From Edaphobacter acidisoli (GTDB lineage Bacteria; Acidobacteriota; Terriglobia; Terriglobales; Acidobacteriaceae): 64,000 bases of DNA. The notes under the pieces were generated by a model, which was not told the origin of the DNA, ran no database searches, and worked only from the letters and a program-made list of their open reading frames with translations. The stretch lies in the NCBI RefSeq assembly GCF_014642855.1, contig NZ_BMJB01000004.1, positions 47,383 through 111,382 on the forward strand, in the 5' to 3' direction. Shown one piece after another: positions 19,485 to 28,169 of this stretch. The translations under genes and the position numbers were made by a program. How positions within the stretch are numbered: the first letter of the stretch is position 1; each line of letters opens with the position of its first letter.

Positions 19485-22115
19485 TCAGCGTGTTGAGTCA
19501 CGGTGCAAATGCAGCTCCGGAGTCCATGTGAGTTCGAGCCATGCGCTGGTGTTGTGGTGCGCGCCGGGCAGATAGGACGGGAGCAGGAAGCGCTCGTACT
19601 GCACGAAGGTCTGGGCCTGGAGGTGGCGGTTGATGGCGTATGAGCCGTTGATGAAGCCATCGGTCACGGTTCCGCCACCAGGCAGGAAGAGCGTCCCGAC
19701 TTTGTTCTGCCGGTAGCCTGCTTCGACGCGGGTGCGGGCCGAGAACCAGTAGCCGGTGCGGCCTTCGATGGCGCGGGCATCGCGACCTACGGCGTTGCCG
19801 AGCAGAAACCCTTTGTTGGTGTTGCCGTCGAGGTACTGGTTGTTGATGAAGAAGTGCGTGTTGCCGAAGTCTTTGAAGAGGCCCTCGGAGCTGGCAGCCT
19901 CTACGCGCAGATCCATATGCGGCAGCCAGGGTAGACGCGCGAAGTAGATGCCCGGGTTCCACGCGGCACGGCGCGGCGCTGCCATTGGGTTGGGGTCGTC
20001 GTCCGAGTAGGAGTCGGCATAGAGCGTCACATATTTGTGGAGATAAGGCAGGTGCCAGCGGAAGCTGAAGTCGCTCTTGCGGTCGCCGGGGTCTTCGCGG
20101 TCGCCGTAGCTGGAACCGGCGTTGCCTGTGTAATCTCCGGTGGAGTTGAAGCTGAAGACGTTCTGCTTGAAGCTGTGCAGGGTGATGGGATGGCCGACAC
20201 CCCAGAAGATCGACCAGCGCGTAAAGCTGATCTCCAGGTTGTCGCCGAAGTTGAAGTCAGCGACCTGGCCGTTGAACCAGGGCCGGGCTGTGTAGTGGTG
20301 GCCGGAGAGCTTGCCCAGCACGATGTCGAAGCGATACGTCCCCCAGGATGGAACGAGCGGCAGAGGGTGCGGGCGCGTGGAGACGAAGCGCAGGCTGTAG
20401 GTCGGTTCGGCGTTGCTTGAAAATGCCCACGGGCCCATCGTGGTCGGGCCCCAGAAAAGTTCCTGTTTGCCGAACGTCAGAGCGTTGCCTTCAAAGGCGT
20501 AGCCGGCGTAGAGCTCGATGGGGCGCTGGCGGTTGTAGGCAGCATATCCTGGCACAGGTGCTATTACCGGATCATCTGGACTGACGCGGTCCAGGTTGTT
20601 GATGAGCTGGTTGATTGCCGGAGTCTCGTTCGGGCGGCCGGGGTCGCGCTGGGCCTCCTGGCGATCGTAGAAGAAGAGTCTGCCCTGATGTGCGCGGATG
20701 GAGTATCCGGCGATGGCGCTGGTGCCGCGACCGAGCGGGCGGCCGTAGTCGTTCCACCACGTCTGGCCGAAGTGGAAGCTGTCGTGGAGGGCGGGCCCGG
20801 CGATGGTTCCCACGCGCGCATAGGCCGACTCCAGATCGAGCGACTCGTAGCTTGATGGCTCCGTTGCCAGCTCTTCATGCAGGTCGTTAATCAATCGCGT
20901 GGCTTCGCGAATCTCTGACGGCGAGAAGGCATAGGTCTCGCTCAAGAGATCTTGTGCGAGATTGAGCTGACGCAGGCACTCCTGCCGTGTCCACGGACGG
21001 ATTGAGACGCTTTGGCCGGGGATGAAGCCCATTGAAGAGAGCCGCTCCAGCGCAGGGTAGACCCAACTGTCCATCGGTACATTGGTTGAACCGATAGCGT
21101 CAGGGTCGGTTATTTCGGAGTAGGGGGTCGGCTTGCGGTGCTTGATGGGATCGGGCGGCAGCGCTTGCGCGGCGCGGGCTACGGCAGCTTTTTGCGCGGC
21201 GGTGCGTGGCTTGCCAAGATCGTCTGGCATCGGCGCTGTCCCGCCGAAGAGACTGAAGTTATGGTGAGCGTTAAAGACGTAGTGGCCGATGAGCCAGCCG
21301 GTGGCACTGCCTACCAGTACATCGGAAGGGAAGTGCTGGTCTGCGAGTACGCGGCTTACGCTGATGCCCGTCGCTGCGCCATATACAACCGTGCGTGCAA
21401 GCCAGCCAGGGTACTCATCGCCAAGCACCGCAGCGAGGCTCCATGCTGCGGTTGCATGCGTGGAAGGAAAGGAAGAGTCAAGCGAGCCGGAGTGGAAGAA
21501 CTTTCCTGCAGCGTCGTTGACGTTGGGGCGCTCGCGGCGTGCGATGAGCTTGATGACTTCGTTGACTGCTAAAGCATTGCCTAATGCTTCACCGCTCAGC
21601 AAGCCGGTCTCGTGTGCTTGTGGCGCATAGTGCCCTAGGCTCCAGACGTACATCCCTGCGGGCAGCGCGCCTAGCGCGACCACGCCACCGTCGGAAAGTT
21701 TGCTGGCTCGGTCCTGGGCTGTGGAGTTGGTGTGAACGAGCGTGGTCATCGTGTGGTGGTCGCTGCCCATAAGCAATCCGGTTGCAGCCCCAAGCGGCAC
21801 CAGCCACATAGCATCTTTCGGCTGGATGTGCAGTGGGCTCGTCCATATCGCTTTCTGGTCAGCGAGCACACGCCGTGGTGTGCTGGCCAGTGTGACATCT
21901 TCTGGGGCATCGAGCGAGGAAGATGAGTTCGCCGCGTTCCCGGACGGAGCGCGATGCGGCGTGGGAGCATCGGGGAGGGTTGCATTCTCGGCGGCGGGTT
22001 CTGTTTGCGCAAGAGAAGAGCTGCTGTCCTGCGCGGCGCAAAGGCGAACCGTGGCAAGATTGAGCAGCGCGACCAGACAGAACGCTGCGCTCCATCTCTT
22101 CAGGGTCGCGGGCAT
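19485..22115 (-). CDS. PAP2 phosphatase - Wzi capsule-assembly fusion protein
   Basis: 876 residues from the ATG at 22115, which gives a clean signal peptide (MPATLKRWSAAFCLVALLNL, cleavage after CAA); an in-frame ATG at 22184 adds 23 residues. The N-terminal half is a PAP2 acid phosphatase domain with all three motifs: KLIARRERP (Kx6RP), FPSTHATAA (PSGH variant) and SRVLADQHFPSD (SRx5HxxxD). Family members remove phosphate from lipid pyrophosphates such as undecaprenyl pyrophosphate. The C-terminal ~500 residues look like Wzi/Cap_assemb_wzi, an outer-membrane beta-barrel that anchors capsule, for example FGKQELFWGPTTMGPWAFSS. Fusion suggests carrier recycling or lipid dephosphorylation coupled to surface attachment. 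Convergent with the GT2 gene (24 bp gap). Confidence 0.88.
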   Translation of the reverse strand: MPATLKRWSAAFCLVALLNLATVRLCAAQDSSSSLAQTEPAAENATLPDAPTPHRAPSGNAANSSSSLDAPEDVTLASTPRRVLADQKAIWTSPLHIQPKDAMWLVPLGAATGLLMGSDHHTMTTLVHTNSTAQDRASKLSDGGVVALGALPAGMYVWSLGHYAPQAHETGLLSGEALGNALAVNEVIKLIARRERPNVNDAAGKFFHSGSLDSSFPSTHATAAWSLAAVLGDEYPGWLARTVVYGAATGISVSRVLADQHFPSDVLVGSATGWLIGHYVFNAHHNFSLFGGTAPMPDDLGKPRTAAQKAAVARAAQALPPDPIKHRKPTPYSEITDPDAIGSTNVPMDSWVYPALERLSSMGFIPGQSVSIRPWTRQECLRQLNLAQDLLSETYAFSPSEIREATRLINDLHEELATEPSSYESLDLESAYARVGTIAGPALHDSFHFGQTWWNDYGRPLGRGTSAIAGYSIRAHQGRLFFYDRQEAQRDPGRPNETPAINQLINNLDRVSPDDPVIAPVPGYAAYNRQRPIELYAGYAFEGNALTFGKQELFWGPTTMGPWAFSSNAEPTYSLRFVSTRPHPLPLVPSWGTYRFDIVLGKLSGHHYTARPWFNGQVADFNFGDNLEISFTRWSIFWGVGHPITLHSFKQNVFSFNSTGDYTGNAGSSYGDREDPGDRKSDFSFRWHLPYLHKYVTLYADSYSDDDPNPMAAPRRAAWNPGIYFARLPWLPHMDLRVEAASSEGLFKDFGNTHFFINNQYLDGNTNKGFLLGNAVGRDARAIEGRTGYWFSARTRVEAGYRQNKVGTLFLPGGGTVTDGFINGSYAINRHLQAQTFVQYERFLLPSYLPGAHHNTSAWLELTWTPELHLHRDSTR

Positions 22116-22217
22116 TGGGGAGGAAGATAAGTCAAAATTCACGGAACGCCGGATGCACCTGCTGGGATTTGTAATGGAATGCAATGATTTAAGCCTACAG
22201 GGACAGCGTGGGAGGGT

Positions 22218-22898
22218 CTAGTGATCATGTTGATGAGCGGACGACTGCGCCCCGAGCGGCTGATAGTAGCGTGTCTCAGGAGCGACGCAGCCGAGGCATA
22301 GAGTTTTGCCGCCGGTTTCCACCTGCCGGTCGTAGTTGATGCCTTCACCACATACAGCACACGAGATGCGCCCGGCTTTATATCCCGGCATCTCGCGCGG
22401 ATCGAGCACAACGCTTACCCATTCTTCGGTGAAGAGATCTTCGTCGGCCAACTCGCGGTAGGCCAGCATCTGCTGTCGGTTTTTCTGTTCAATTTGTGGG
22501 TACAGCTCGCGTGCACGGTCTTTTGATGATTCAAGCGCAGCGATGCGAATCGCCTTGTAAGCCGGCGCTCCGTCCTGTTCCGGCAGCGGTGAGCCGAGGT
22601 CGACAAACGTGGCGGCCATCTTTCCCCAGTCGCGGAACTTGAGCGCGCGCTTGCCCAGCCGGCAGCCGGTGACTACGCCGATGGCATCGGTCGCGCAACG
22701 ATCGATCTCAATGAACGTTACCAGACGCTTGCGGTCCGCACCTTTCGGGTCATCGATGCCGAGCCGCTGGCAGCCCAGCATGGCCATCCGCACGCCCAGG
22801 ATCTGGCCTGCGCAAAGGTGCCCGTGCGCAACCTCTGCTTCACGAAGAAGTTCCTCGAAGCTCTGCATACCGTTGATGATACGCCGTGTGTTTTGCAT
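22218..22898 (-). CDS. FmdE-family protein with C-terminal zinc ribbon
   Basis: 226 residues from the ATG at 22898, supported by a GAGG about 10 nt upstream. HGHLCAGQILGVRMAMLGC is the FmdE-domain signature (family named after subunit E of formylmethanofuran dehydrogenase); IEIDRCATDAIGVVTGCRLGKR follows with conserved Cys residues. The C-terminus has two CxxC pairs (CAVCGEG ... LCLGC), a zinc-ribbon tail, then a His-rich end (SAHQHDH). In organisms without methanogenesis these proteins are linked to molybdenum/tungsten enzymes, but the role here is unknown. Divergent from the CBS gene, 66 bp apart, so the two share a short regulatory region. Confidence 0.8.
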   Translation of the reverse strand: MQNTRRIINGMQSFEELLREAEVAHGHLCAGQILGVRMAMLGCQRLGIDDPKGADRKRLVTFIEIDRCATDAIGVVTGCRLGKRALKFRDWGKMAATFVDLGSPLPEQDGAPAYKAIRIAALESSKDRARELYPQIEQKNRQQMLAYRELADEDLFTEEWVSVVLDPREMPGYKAGRISCAVCGEGINYDRQVETGGKTLCLGCVAPETRYYQPLGAQSSAHQHDH

Positions 22899-22964
22899 GC
22901 AACGAAACCTCAATTGACGCGGCTCGATCCGAGCGGTAATATTCGATCCCCGAGGGCCCTGCCT

Positions 22965-23414
22965 ATGAGCGAACTGACCACAACTGTTGGCGCTTTGTTG
23001 CAGCAGAAACCTGTGCAGGTCTGGTCCATCGAGCCAGATGCATCTGTTTACCGGGCCATCGAGATGATGGCCGACAAGCAGGTGGGTGCGCTGCTGGTCA
23101 TCGATAAGGGCGTGCTGCGGGGCATTGTCTCCGAACGCGACTATGCTCGGAAGGTTATCCTGAGGGGCCACTCGTCAAAGGAGACGAGCGTTGCCGAGAT
23201 TATGACCAGTCCGGTCATCTTCATCTCGCGCAATCACACGGTCGGTGATTGCATGCGCATCGTCACGAAGAACCGTATCCGCCATCTTCCGGTGCTGAAA
23301 GATGGTGAGGTCGTGGGCATGATCTCCATTGGCGACCTGGTCAATTGGGTCATCACGGAGCAGGAAAATACGATTCGCCATCTTGAGGCGTACATCAGCG
23401 GCTCGGCAACCTGA
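22965..23414 (+). CDS. Two-CBS-domain protein
   Basis: 149 residues from the ATG at 22965, preceded by GAGGG (cgagggccctgcctATG). Two CBS domains: VWSIEPDASVYRAIEMMADK with GALLVIDKGVLRGIVSERDYARK, and PVIFISRNHTVGDCMRIVTK with HLPVLKDGEVVGMISIGDLV. Such stand-alone pairs bind adenine nucleotides and act as energy sensors; the partner is unknown. The longer reading frame from 22818 overlaps the divergent FmdE gene and is not needed. Confidence 0.92.
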   Translation: MSELTTTVGALLQQKPVQVWSIEPDASVYRAIEMMADKQVGALLVIDKGVLRGIVSERDYARKVILRGHSSKETSVAEIMTSPVIFISRNHTVGDCMRIVTKNRIRHLPVLKDGEVVGMISIGDLVNWVITEQENTIRHLEAYISGSAT

Positions 23415-23422
23415 CGGTGTGC

Positions 23423-23980
23423 CTAATCTTCTTCCAGTATTCCTGTCGGAAACCCATCGATGCTGGCCGTGTTCTTCTCGCGCCAGTACTGTTTGAGTCC
23501 ATCCTGACCCTTGTTTTCGGCCCATCGGCGCAGTGTTTCGCGCTCACCTGTGTAGTCGAAGAACGGCACGTTGTAGCCGCATGAAGTCTGCACCATCTCG
23601 ACATCCAGCATCACCATCTGGCGAGCGCCCGGTGTCTCAGATCCTCCAAACGCAGATGCCAGTAACTCCGCATACTCGCGGCTATGATGGGCGATGGTCC
23701 TGCCGTGACCGTACAAACGCAATACCATCGGAGCGCCGGTAAATGCGCAGAACATCAATGTCAGGCGCGGGCTCACGCGCAGGTGCGCGGCCGTTTCATT
23801 GCCGCTGCCAGTCAAGTCGAGATAAACCACTCTGTATTCGTCCAGCACCCGCAGCGAAGCTACGTCGCGCGGCGATACATTTACGCGTCCCTCAAGTGCC
23901 GCTGAGGCATTGAAGAATACCCGTTGGGTCAGGATGAACTCACGGTGCGCCGGTTCAATTCGTTCAAATCGTTTTCCCAT
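23423..23980 (-). CDS. Pyridoxamine 5'-phosphate oxidase-family flavin-binding protein
   Basis: 185 residues. The N-terminal half has the split-barrel pattern of the PPOX family: FFNASAALEGRVNVSPRD, YRVVYLDLTGSGNETAAHL and RLTLMFCAFTGAPMVLRLYG. Family proteins bind FMN or F420 and carry out varied redox reactions; this subgroup is generally annotated without a known substrate. A ribosome site (gaggaa) precedes the ATG at 23980. It is 14 bp downstream of the secreted unknown at 23995-24717 on the same strand, suggesting co-transcription. Confidence 0.85.
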   Translation of the reverse strand: MGKRFERIEPAHREFILTQRVFFNASAALEGRVNVSPRDVASLRVLDEYRVVYLDLTGSGNETAAHLRVSPRLTLMFCAFTGAPMVLRLYGHGRTIAHHSREYAELLASAFGGSETPGARQMVMLDVEMVQTSCGYNVPFFDYTGERETLRRWAENKGQDGLKQYWREKNTASIDGFPTGILEED

Positions 23981-23994
23981 CGTGCGGATTCCTC

Positions 23995-24717
23995 TCAGTT
24001 ATCGTCTGAGTTGTCTCCTTCTTCGATGATCGAGGTTGACCCTAGGACGCTGTAAGTTGTCGCCTCGCCATCGGTGGGCTTCAGCGTTACCCGCACGGGC
24101 AGCCGTTGCCACACAGCCGGTTGGCAGACAGGCATGAAGTGATCTGTTTGTGGCCACTGGCCAATCAGTTTCTGCACAACGGCTCGCCGCGCGCCGACCT
24201 GGGCGACGACTGCATAAAGACCGCCCTTGGCTGTCGTCCCCACGCCACAGTATGCAGCATAGTCGCGATACCAGACCACGTCTGACACGGTTGAGTCGAA
24301 GTCTGGGAGATGCAGCGCGGTGATGTGGCCGGTCACCCGATCGACTGTCAGCCACGGTCCTGGCTGCCACATCCAGTGTGGGCTGCTGTCGGTGGGCAGG
24401 GCGTCATTGATGCGTAGCGCGCGGCGCACCGCAAAGGTGCGGTCGGTGATGTCGTGAACCTCGCCGGTGGTCCACTCCTTCAAACGATCATCAACGTACA
24501 GCGCGCGAACCCGCAAGCTAGAGGTCTCGTCGGCCTTACTGTCCGGCGTGGCATCGGTCGGCGTAAAGGCCACGTGGCGTACTGGTCCCAGTGTCACTGT
24601 GTGGACTTTGGGACCCGATGCAAAGACGATCAACGAGGATGGAAGCAACGAGAGAAAGAGCGCAACGCGAAGCTGCGATCTCCGAGCGAAGAGGGTGCCG
24701 GTGCAGAGAAAGGGCAA
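23995..24717 (-). CDS. Secreted protein of unknown function
   Basis: 240 residues, not recognised. The N-terminus (LRVALFLSLLPSSLIVFASG) looks like a signal peptide or membrane anchor after a short charged lead. The body is beta-rich with TVTLGPVRHVAFTP, VRALYVDDRLKEWTTGEVHD and VVQKLIGQWPQTDHF, and ends in an acidic tail (EEGDNSDDN). No catalytic motif is evident. It precedes the PPOX-family gene by 14 bp and is probably in the same transcript. Confidence 0.6.
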   Translation of the reverse strand: MPFLCTGTLFARRSQLRVALFLSLLPSSLIVFASGPKVHTVTLGPVRHVAFTPTDATPDSKADETSSLRVRALYVDDRLKEWTTGEVHDITDRTFAVRRALRINDALPTDSSPHWMWQPGPWLTVDRVTGHITALHLPDFDSTVSDVVWYRDYAAYCGVGTTAKGGLYAVVAQVGARRAVVQKLIGQWPQTDHFMPVCQPAVWQRLPVRVTLKPTDGEATTYSVLGSTSIIEEGDNSDDN

Positions 24718-24832
24718 GTAGATGCTCGCTAGGATGAATGCTCGTCCCGCAACACTGGAACGAGCTTCGTCCGATTATACTCAGCGTGCAAGTCGAGGCG
24801 CCGTAGGGGACGAAAGTCCAAAAAGGCGGCTC

Positions 24833-25222
24833 TTAGTTCGACTCAGAAGCGACCTGTTTCTGGGCTGACTTTAAGGTCTCGCGTTGCTTCTCCAGATCGG
24901 CGTTTTGCGCTTCAACCTTTTTCCGTTCTGCTTCAAGGCGCTTATTCTCGGCATCCAGTTTCTGTGCTTCTTTAAGAAGCTCCTGGTTCTTTTTCAAAAT
25001 GCCGCGCTGCACATCGAGTTGCTTCTGGAGCACCTTGTTCTGGCTGGAGAGATCTTCACGCAGCGCAGCAAAGTTGACCGAGGGGTCAGCAGCATTAGCG
25101 GGAAGAGCTGTAGCGCCAGTTGTCGCCGGAGCAGAGCTTACAAAAGAGTTGCTCTGGCAGATTGCTGGCATTGTCATAGACGCAGCTAGCAGGAGTGCAC
25201 AAGTAGGAGAGAATCGCATCAT
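24833..25222 (-). CDS. Small secreted coiled-coil protein
   Basis: 129 residues. Signal peptide MMRFSPTCALLLAASMTMPA with cleavage near AICQ, an Ala/Thr-rich linker, then a continuous coiled coil from about residue 52 to the end (KVLQKQLDVQRGILKKNQEL, AENKRLEAERKKVEAQNADL) with heptad Leu spacing. GAGG lies just upstream of two adjacent ATG codons. Likely a periplasmic structural or adaptor protein, a YbgF-N-like stalk without the TPR part. Function unknown. Divergent from the bactofilin gene. Confidence 0.65.
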   Translation of the reverse strand: MMRFSPTCALLLAASMTMPAICQSNSFVSSAPATTGATALPANAADPSVNFAALREDLSSQNKVLQKQLDVQRGILKKNQELLKEAQKLDAENKRLEAERKKVEAQNADLEKQRETLKSAQKQVASESN

Positions 25223-25594
25223 TACACCTCGGCAAAAAGAAGTCTAAGTCGATTAGGCTTGCGGCAACGTTTCCGGGCCTGCGAGCTTCTAATTGCTGCA
25301 ATGCTAATGCGCTGGCTACGAATTCGGTCAGCAACTATCGTCCCCGATGCCTGCCACTTTTGTGTCAAGTGGAAGAAAAGTAAGGGTCTCTGAAAGATTC
25401 TTCGCTCTTCATAGGAATTCCTGCCGAGGTACTGAAAAAGGTTCAAAAACTGTGGATTAGATTGTGGATTCGCGCCCGACACACGGCCTCCGCAGAGTAG
25501 TATCTTGGAAAGCAACAGTGCTGCCGTCGTGGCGGCGCGTCCGGCAGTACGCGGCGGGACAATTTTCTCAAGCAATGAAAGGAAAGCAACGAAC
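25223..25594. other. Intergenic region upstream of divergent coiled-coil and bactofilin genes
   Basis: 372 bp that must hold promoters in both directions. No coding potential with a start and ribosome site was found, and no operator, riboswitch or repeat was recognised. Confidence 0.4.
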
Positions 25595-26113
25595 ATGTGG
25601 AAACCGAATCAGCCTGGTAGCAATACGCCCGCAACTCCCGAGCCGGTCCGTCCCTCGACCCCGGCGGCGGGATTTGAGACAAGCCCTGCGGCGCGTCCCT
25701 CTGTTGGCAGCGCCACCCCTGCGGTACCGACCGGCGAGCAAGCCACCATTGGCAAGTCCTTGATTGTGAAAGGTGAGCTGACAGGCTCCGAGTCTTTGTA
25801 CATCGACGGTAAAGTAGAAGGCGCAATTAACCTCCCCGGCAACCGCGTCACTATTGGCCGCAACGGCCAAGTTGCGGCTAACATCGTCGCGCGCGAGATT
25901 GTCGTACTCGGCAAAGTGCGCGGAAACTGCCAGGCTAGTGATCGCGTCGACATTCGTAGCGAAGGATCGCTCACCGGCGATGTTATCGCTGCGCGCATCT
26001 CCATTGAAGATGGAGCTTTCTTCAAGGGTGGCATCGACATCCGCAAGCCCGGTTCTGAGTCAAAAGGCGGGTCGTCAACGCCCGTAGCTGAACCTGTTGC
26101 AGCCGAAGCATAA
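25595..26113 (+). CDS. Bactofilin (polymer-forming cytoskeletal protein)
   Basis: 172 residues from the ATG at 25595 (aagga upstream); the longer frame from 25505 adds non-conserved residues. A Pro/Thr-rich N-terminal tail (1-50) precedes the DUF583 beta-helix at about 53-150: GKSLIVKGELTGSESLYIDG, KVEGAINLPGNRVTIGRNG, AREIVVLGKVRGNCQASDRV, SEGSLTGDVIAARISIEDGA. A short Ser/Ala tail ends it. Bactofilins self-assemble into membrane-associated filaments that localise cell-wall or polysaccharide machinery. A strong hairpin terminator follows at 26128-26161. Confidence 0.93.
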   Translation: MWKPNQPGSNTPATPEPVRPSTPAAGFETSPAARPSVGSATPAVPTGEQATIGKSLIVKGELTGSESLYIDGKVEGAINLPGNRVTIGRNGQVAANIVAREIVVLGKVRGNCQASDRVDIRSEGSLTGDVIAARISIEDGAFFKGGIDIRKPGSESKGGSSTPVAEPVAAEA

Positions 26114-26127
26114 GCAGTACCATCATC

Positions 26128-26161
26128 AAAGCACAGCCCCGGCTTGCCGGGGCTGTGCTTT
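26128..26161 (+). terminator. Hairpin terminator after bactofilin
   Basis: Perfect inverted repeat beginning 15 bp after the bactofilin stop: left arm 26128-26143, right arm 26146-26161, 16 bp paired, with the core CAGCCCCGG/CCGGGGCTG and A/T pairs at the base. The A-tract on the 5' side and TTT on the 3' side make it a plausible Rho-independent terminator, though the trailing T-run is short. Confidence 0.8.
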
Positions 26162-26524
26162 GTCTCTGCAAATCATTGCTATTCAATGGAGCCGAATCCA
26201 AGAGCCCGCTGAGTGTGGATGGCAGGTTGTCGTTCATGAAGGATGTCTGAGTTCTATTATCTTGTCAGACATTTCTTCCATTATTTTCCCCGCTATGCTA
26301 GACTTCCGGCTCACCAGAACTGACAGTCGCGCTGTTTTTATCGAAGTTGAGGGAGAACAGATGACGGTTACAGTTCTCCCGTCGGATCTTGATTGCGGAC
26401 ACCCACTCGAAAAACACCTTCTCCGGTGCTCGCCTCGACTTCTCGCGCCTATCAGTAAATAGGAGGAGGATACAGATGTAATCTAGCGTGGGTTGCGTGA
26501 CAATCTACGGTATCCGTTCACATC
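26162..26524. other. Intergenic region before the PBP4 pair
   Basis: 363 bp. A frame of 55 codons from the ATG at 26295 exists but has no ribosome site and no recognisable family. GAGGAGGA near 26462-26469 precedes no start codon at normal spacing. Probably holds the promoter for the two peptidase genes; nothing else was identified. Confidence 0.4.
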
Positions 26525-28156
26525 ATGAAAGCAATATCTCGCATGCAAGCGCGTTGCAAGCTGGTGGGTATGTTCTTCAGTTTTCTCTTTGCCCTTGGGG
26601 TTAGTATGGCCAGTTTTGGCCAAACCAATGTTGGCGACCTACCCAGCGAGATCCAGTCAATCATGGCAAAGCCTCGATACTCCGAGGCAACCTGGGCACT
26701 TCGCGTGGTGGACGTTAAGTCGGGGAAAGTGATCTACGACTTAAACTCACAGGAAAAACTGCTGACCGGTTCTGTTCGAAAACTTTACTCCGTTGCTGTA
26801 ACTCTAAATCAACTTGGCACGGACTACCGATTCAAAACGCCTGTATTTCGGACCGGAGAAGTCGACGGGTCCGGCGATTTAAGAGGCGATTTGGTTCTGG
26901 TGGCAAAGGGAGACCTAACAATGGGTGGTCGGGACAACGGCGACGATACTCTTGCCATCACCGACTTTGACCATAATGACGCGAATGCTCTGGGAGGCGC
27001 GATTCTTACCGCTCCGGATCCTCTCGCGGGTCTCGACAAATTAGCCCAGCAGGTCGCCGCGTCCGGAATCACGAAAGTGTCAGGTGATGTCATTATCGAC
27101 GACCGTCTTTTTGAGGCATTCAGAGTTCCCAATCAGAAGCTCTTGATCACGCCTATCGTCGTAAATGACAATCGCATCGATGTGACGGTTCTTCCGACCC
27201 AGCCTGGTGAATGGGCTCAGGTTGAATGGAGACCTCACACTGCAGCCTTCAATGTTATCTCGCAAGTGACCACTGTCGCTGCTGGAGGCAAAACCGATGT
27301 CACACTGATTCAAGTTAGTCCCAAGGAGGGAATTGTTAAAGGGCAAATCGCGATGGACTATGTTTCGCCTCTGCCCGGAGTGAAGACATTAGTGCAGACA
27401 TTCAGACTGGACTACCCTGAACCTGCGCAAGACGCTGCTGCTTCCGACTATCCTGCCACTTTCGCGCGCACGACATTTATAGAGTCCCTGCAGAGGGCCG
27501 GGGTAAAGGTGAGAGGCCCGCTTGTTGGTCCGAATCCCTCCAATAAGCTCCCACCGCCGAACTCATACTGGGCGGATAGCCAGGTTGCCGAGTTAGTATC
27601 GGCGCCATATGCGCAATATTCGAAGCTCATTTTAAAAATCAGCCATAATCTCGGGGCCAATTTGAGCCTAATGCTCTTCGGACTCGCTCATGGCGTAAAC
27701 ACGATGCCCGATGCGCTTGAAGAGGAGCGGTCTACCTTAACTGGCCAATATGGATTGAATGGCGAGGGGTTTTATTTCCCGACGAACGGAAGCGGCAGCC
27801 CGGATAGCATGGCGTCGGCGGCCACAACCGTTGATTTGCTCACGTTCATGGCTGGCCAGCCAACGTTTCCTGCATATTTTGACGCGCTTCCGATCCTGGG
27901 CGTAGATGGCTCTCTTGCGGAAATAGGAATCGACAGTCCAGCCCGAGGAAAGGTATTCGCGAAGACCGGGACATTTCTTGATGGCGACAAAATCAAAGCG
28001 CAGGCGCTGGCTGGGTACATCGATACGCGCAGTGGCAGACGGTTGGCATATGCGTTGTTCGTGAACGACGCCGGAGAAATTACCGGCATCCCTGACGTGA
28101 TTGATGTAATTCAAGATGAAGGCAAAATATCGACGATCATTCAGCAACTGAATTGA
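26525..28156 (+). CDS. dacB: D-alanyl-D-alanine carboxypeptidase/endopeptidase, PBP4 type (peptidase S13)
   Basis: 543 residues with signal peptide (FSFLFALGVSMASFGQ, cleavage about residue 32). The three penicillin-binding motifs are in place: SxxK as S83VRK86 in TGSVRKLYSV, SxN as S373HN375 in KISHNLGANLSL and KTG at 480-482 in FAKTGTF. The long insertion between the SxxK and SxN motifs (GDLVLVAKGDLTMGG, VSGDVIIDDRLF) is diagnostic of PBP4. Expected to trim peptide side chains or cross-links of peptidoglycan in the periplasm. A paralogue follows 13 bp downstream. Confidence 0.92.
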   Translation: MKAISRMQARCKLVGMFFSFLFALGVSMASFGQTNVGDLPSEIQSIMAKPRYSEATWALRVVDVKSGKVIYDLNSQEKLLTGSVRKLYSVAVTLNQLGTDYRFKTPVFRTGEVDGSGDLRGDLVLVAKGDLTMGGRDNGDDTLAITDFDHNDANALGGAILTAPDPLAGLDKLAQQVAASGITKVSGDVIIDDRLFEAFRVPNQKLLITPIVVNDNRIDVTVLPTQPGEWAQVEWRPHTAAFNVISQVTTVAAGGKTDVTLIQVSPKEGIVKGQIAMDYVSPLPGVKTLVQTFRLDYPEPAQDAAASDYPATFARTTFIESLQRAGVKVRGPLVGPNPSNKLPPPNSYWADSQVAELVSAPYAQYSKLILKISHNLGANLSLMLFGLAHGVNTMPDALEEERSTLTGQYGLNGEGFYFPTNGSGSPDSMASAATTVDLLTFMAGQPTFPAYFDALPILGVDGSLAEIGIDSPARGKVFAKTGTFLDGDKIKAQALAGYIDTRSGRRLAYALFVNDAGEITGIPDVIDVIQDEGKISTIIQQLN

Positions 28157-28169
28157 GACGGAGGCCTCC

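Noticed and set aside
26295..26462. 55-codon frame after the bactofilin terminator
   Set aside because: No ribosome site, no family, next to promoter-like intergenic DNA.
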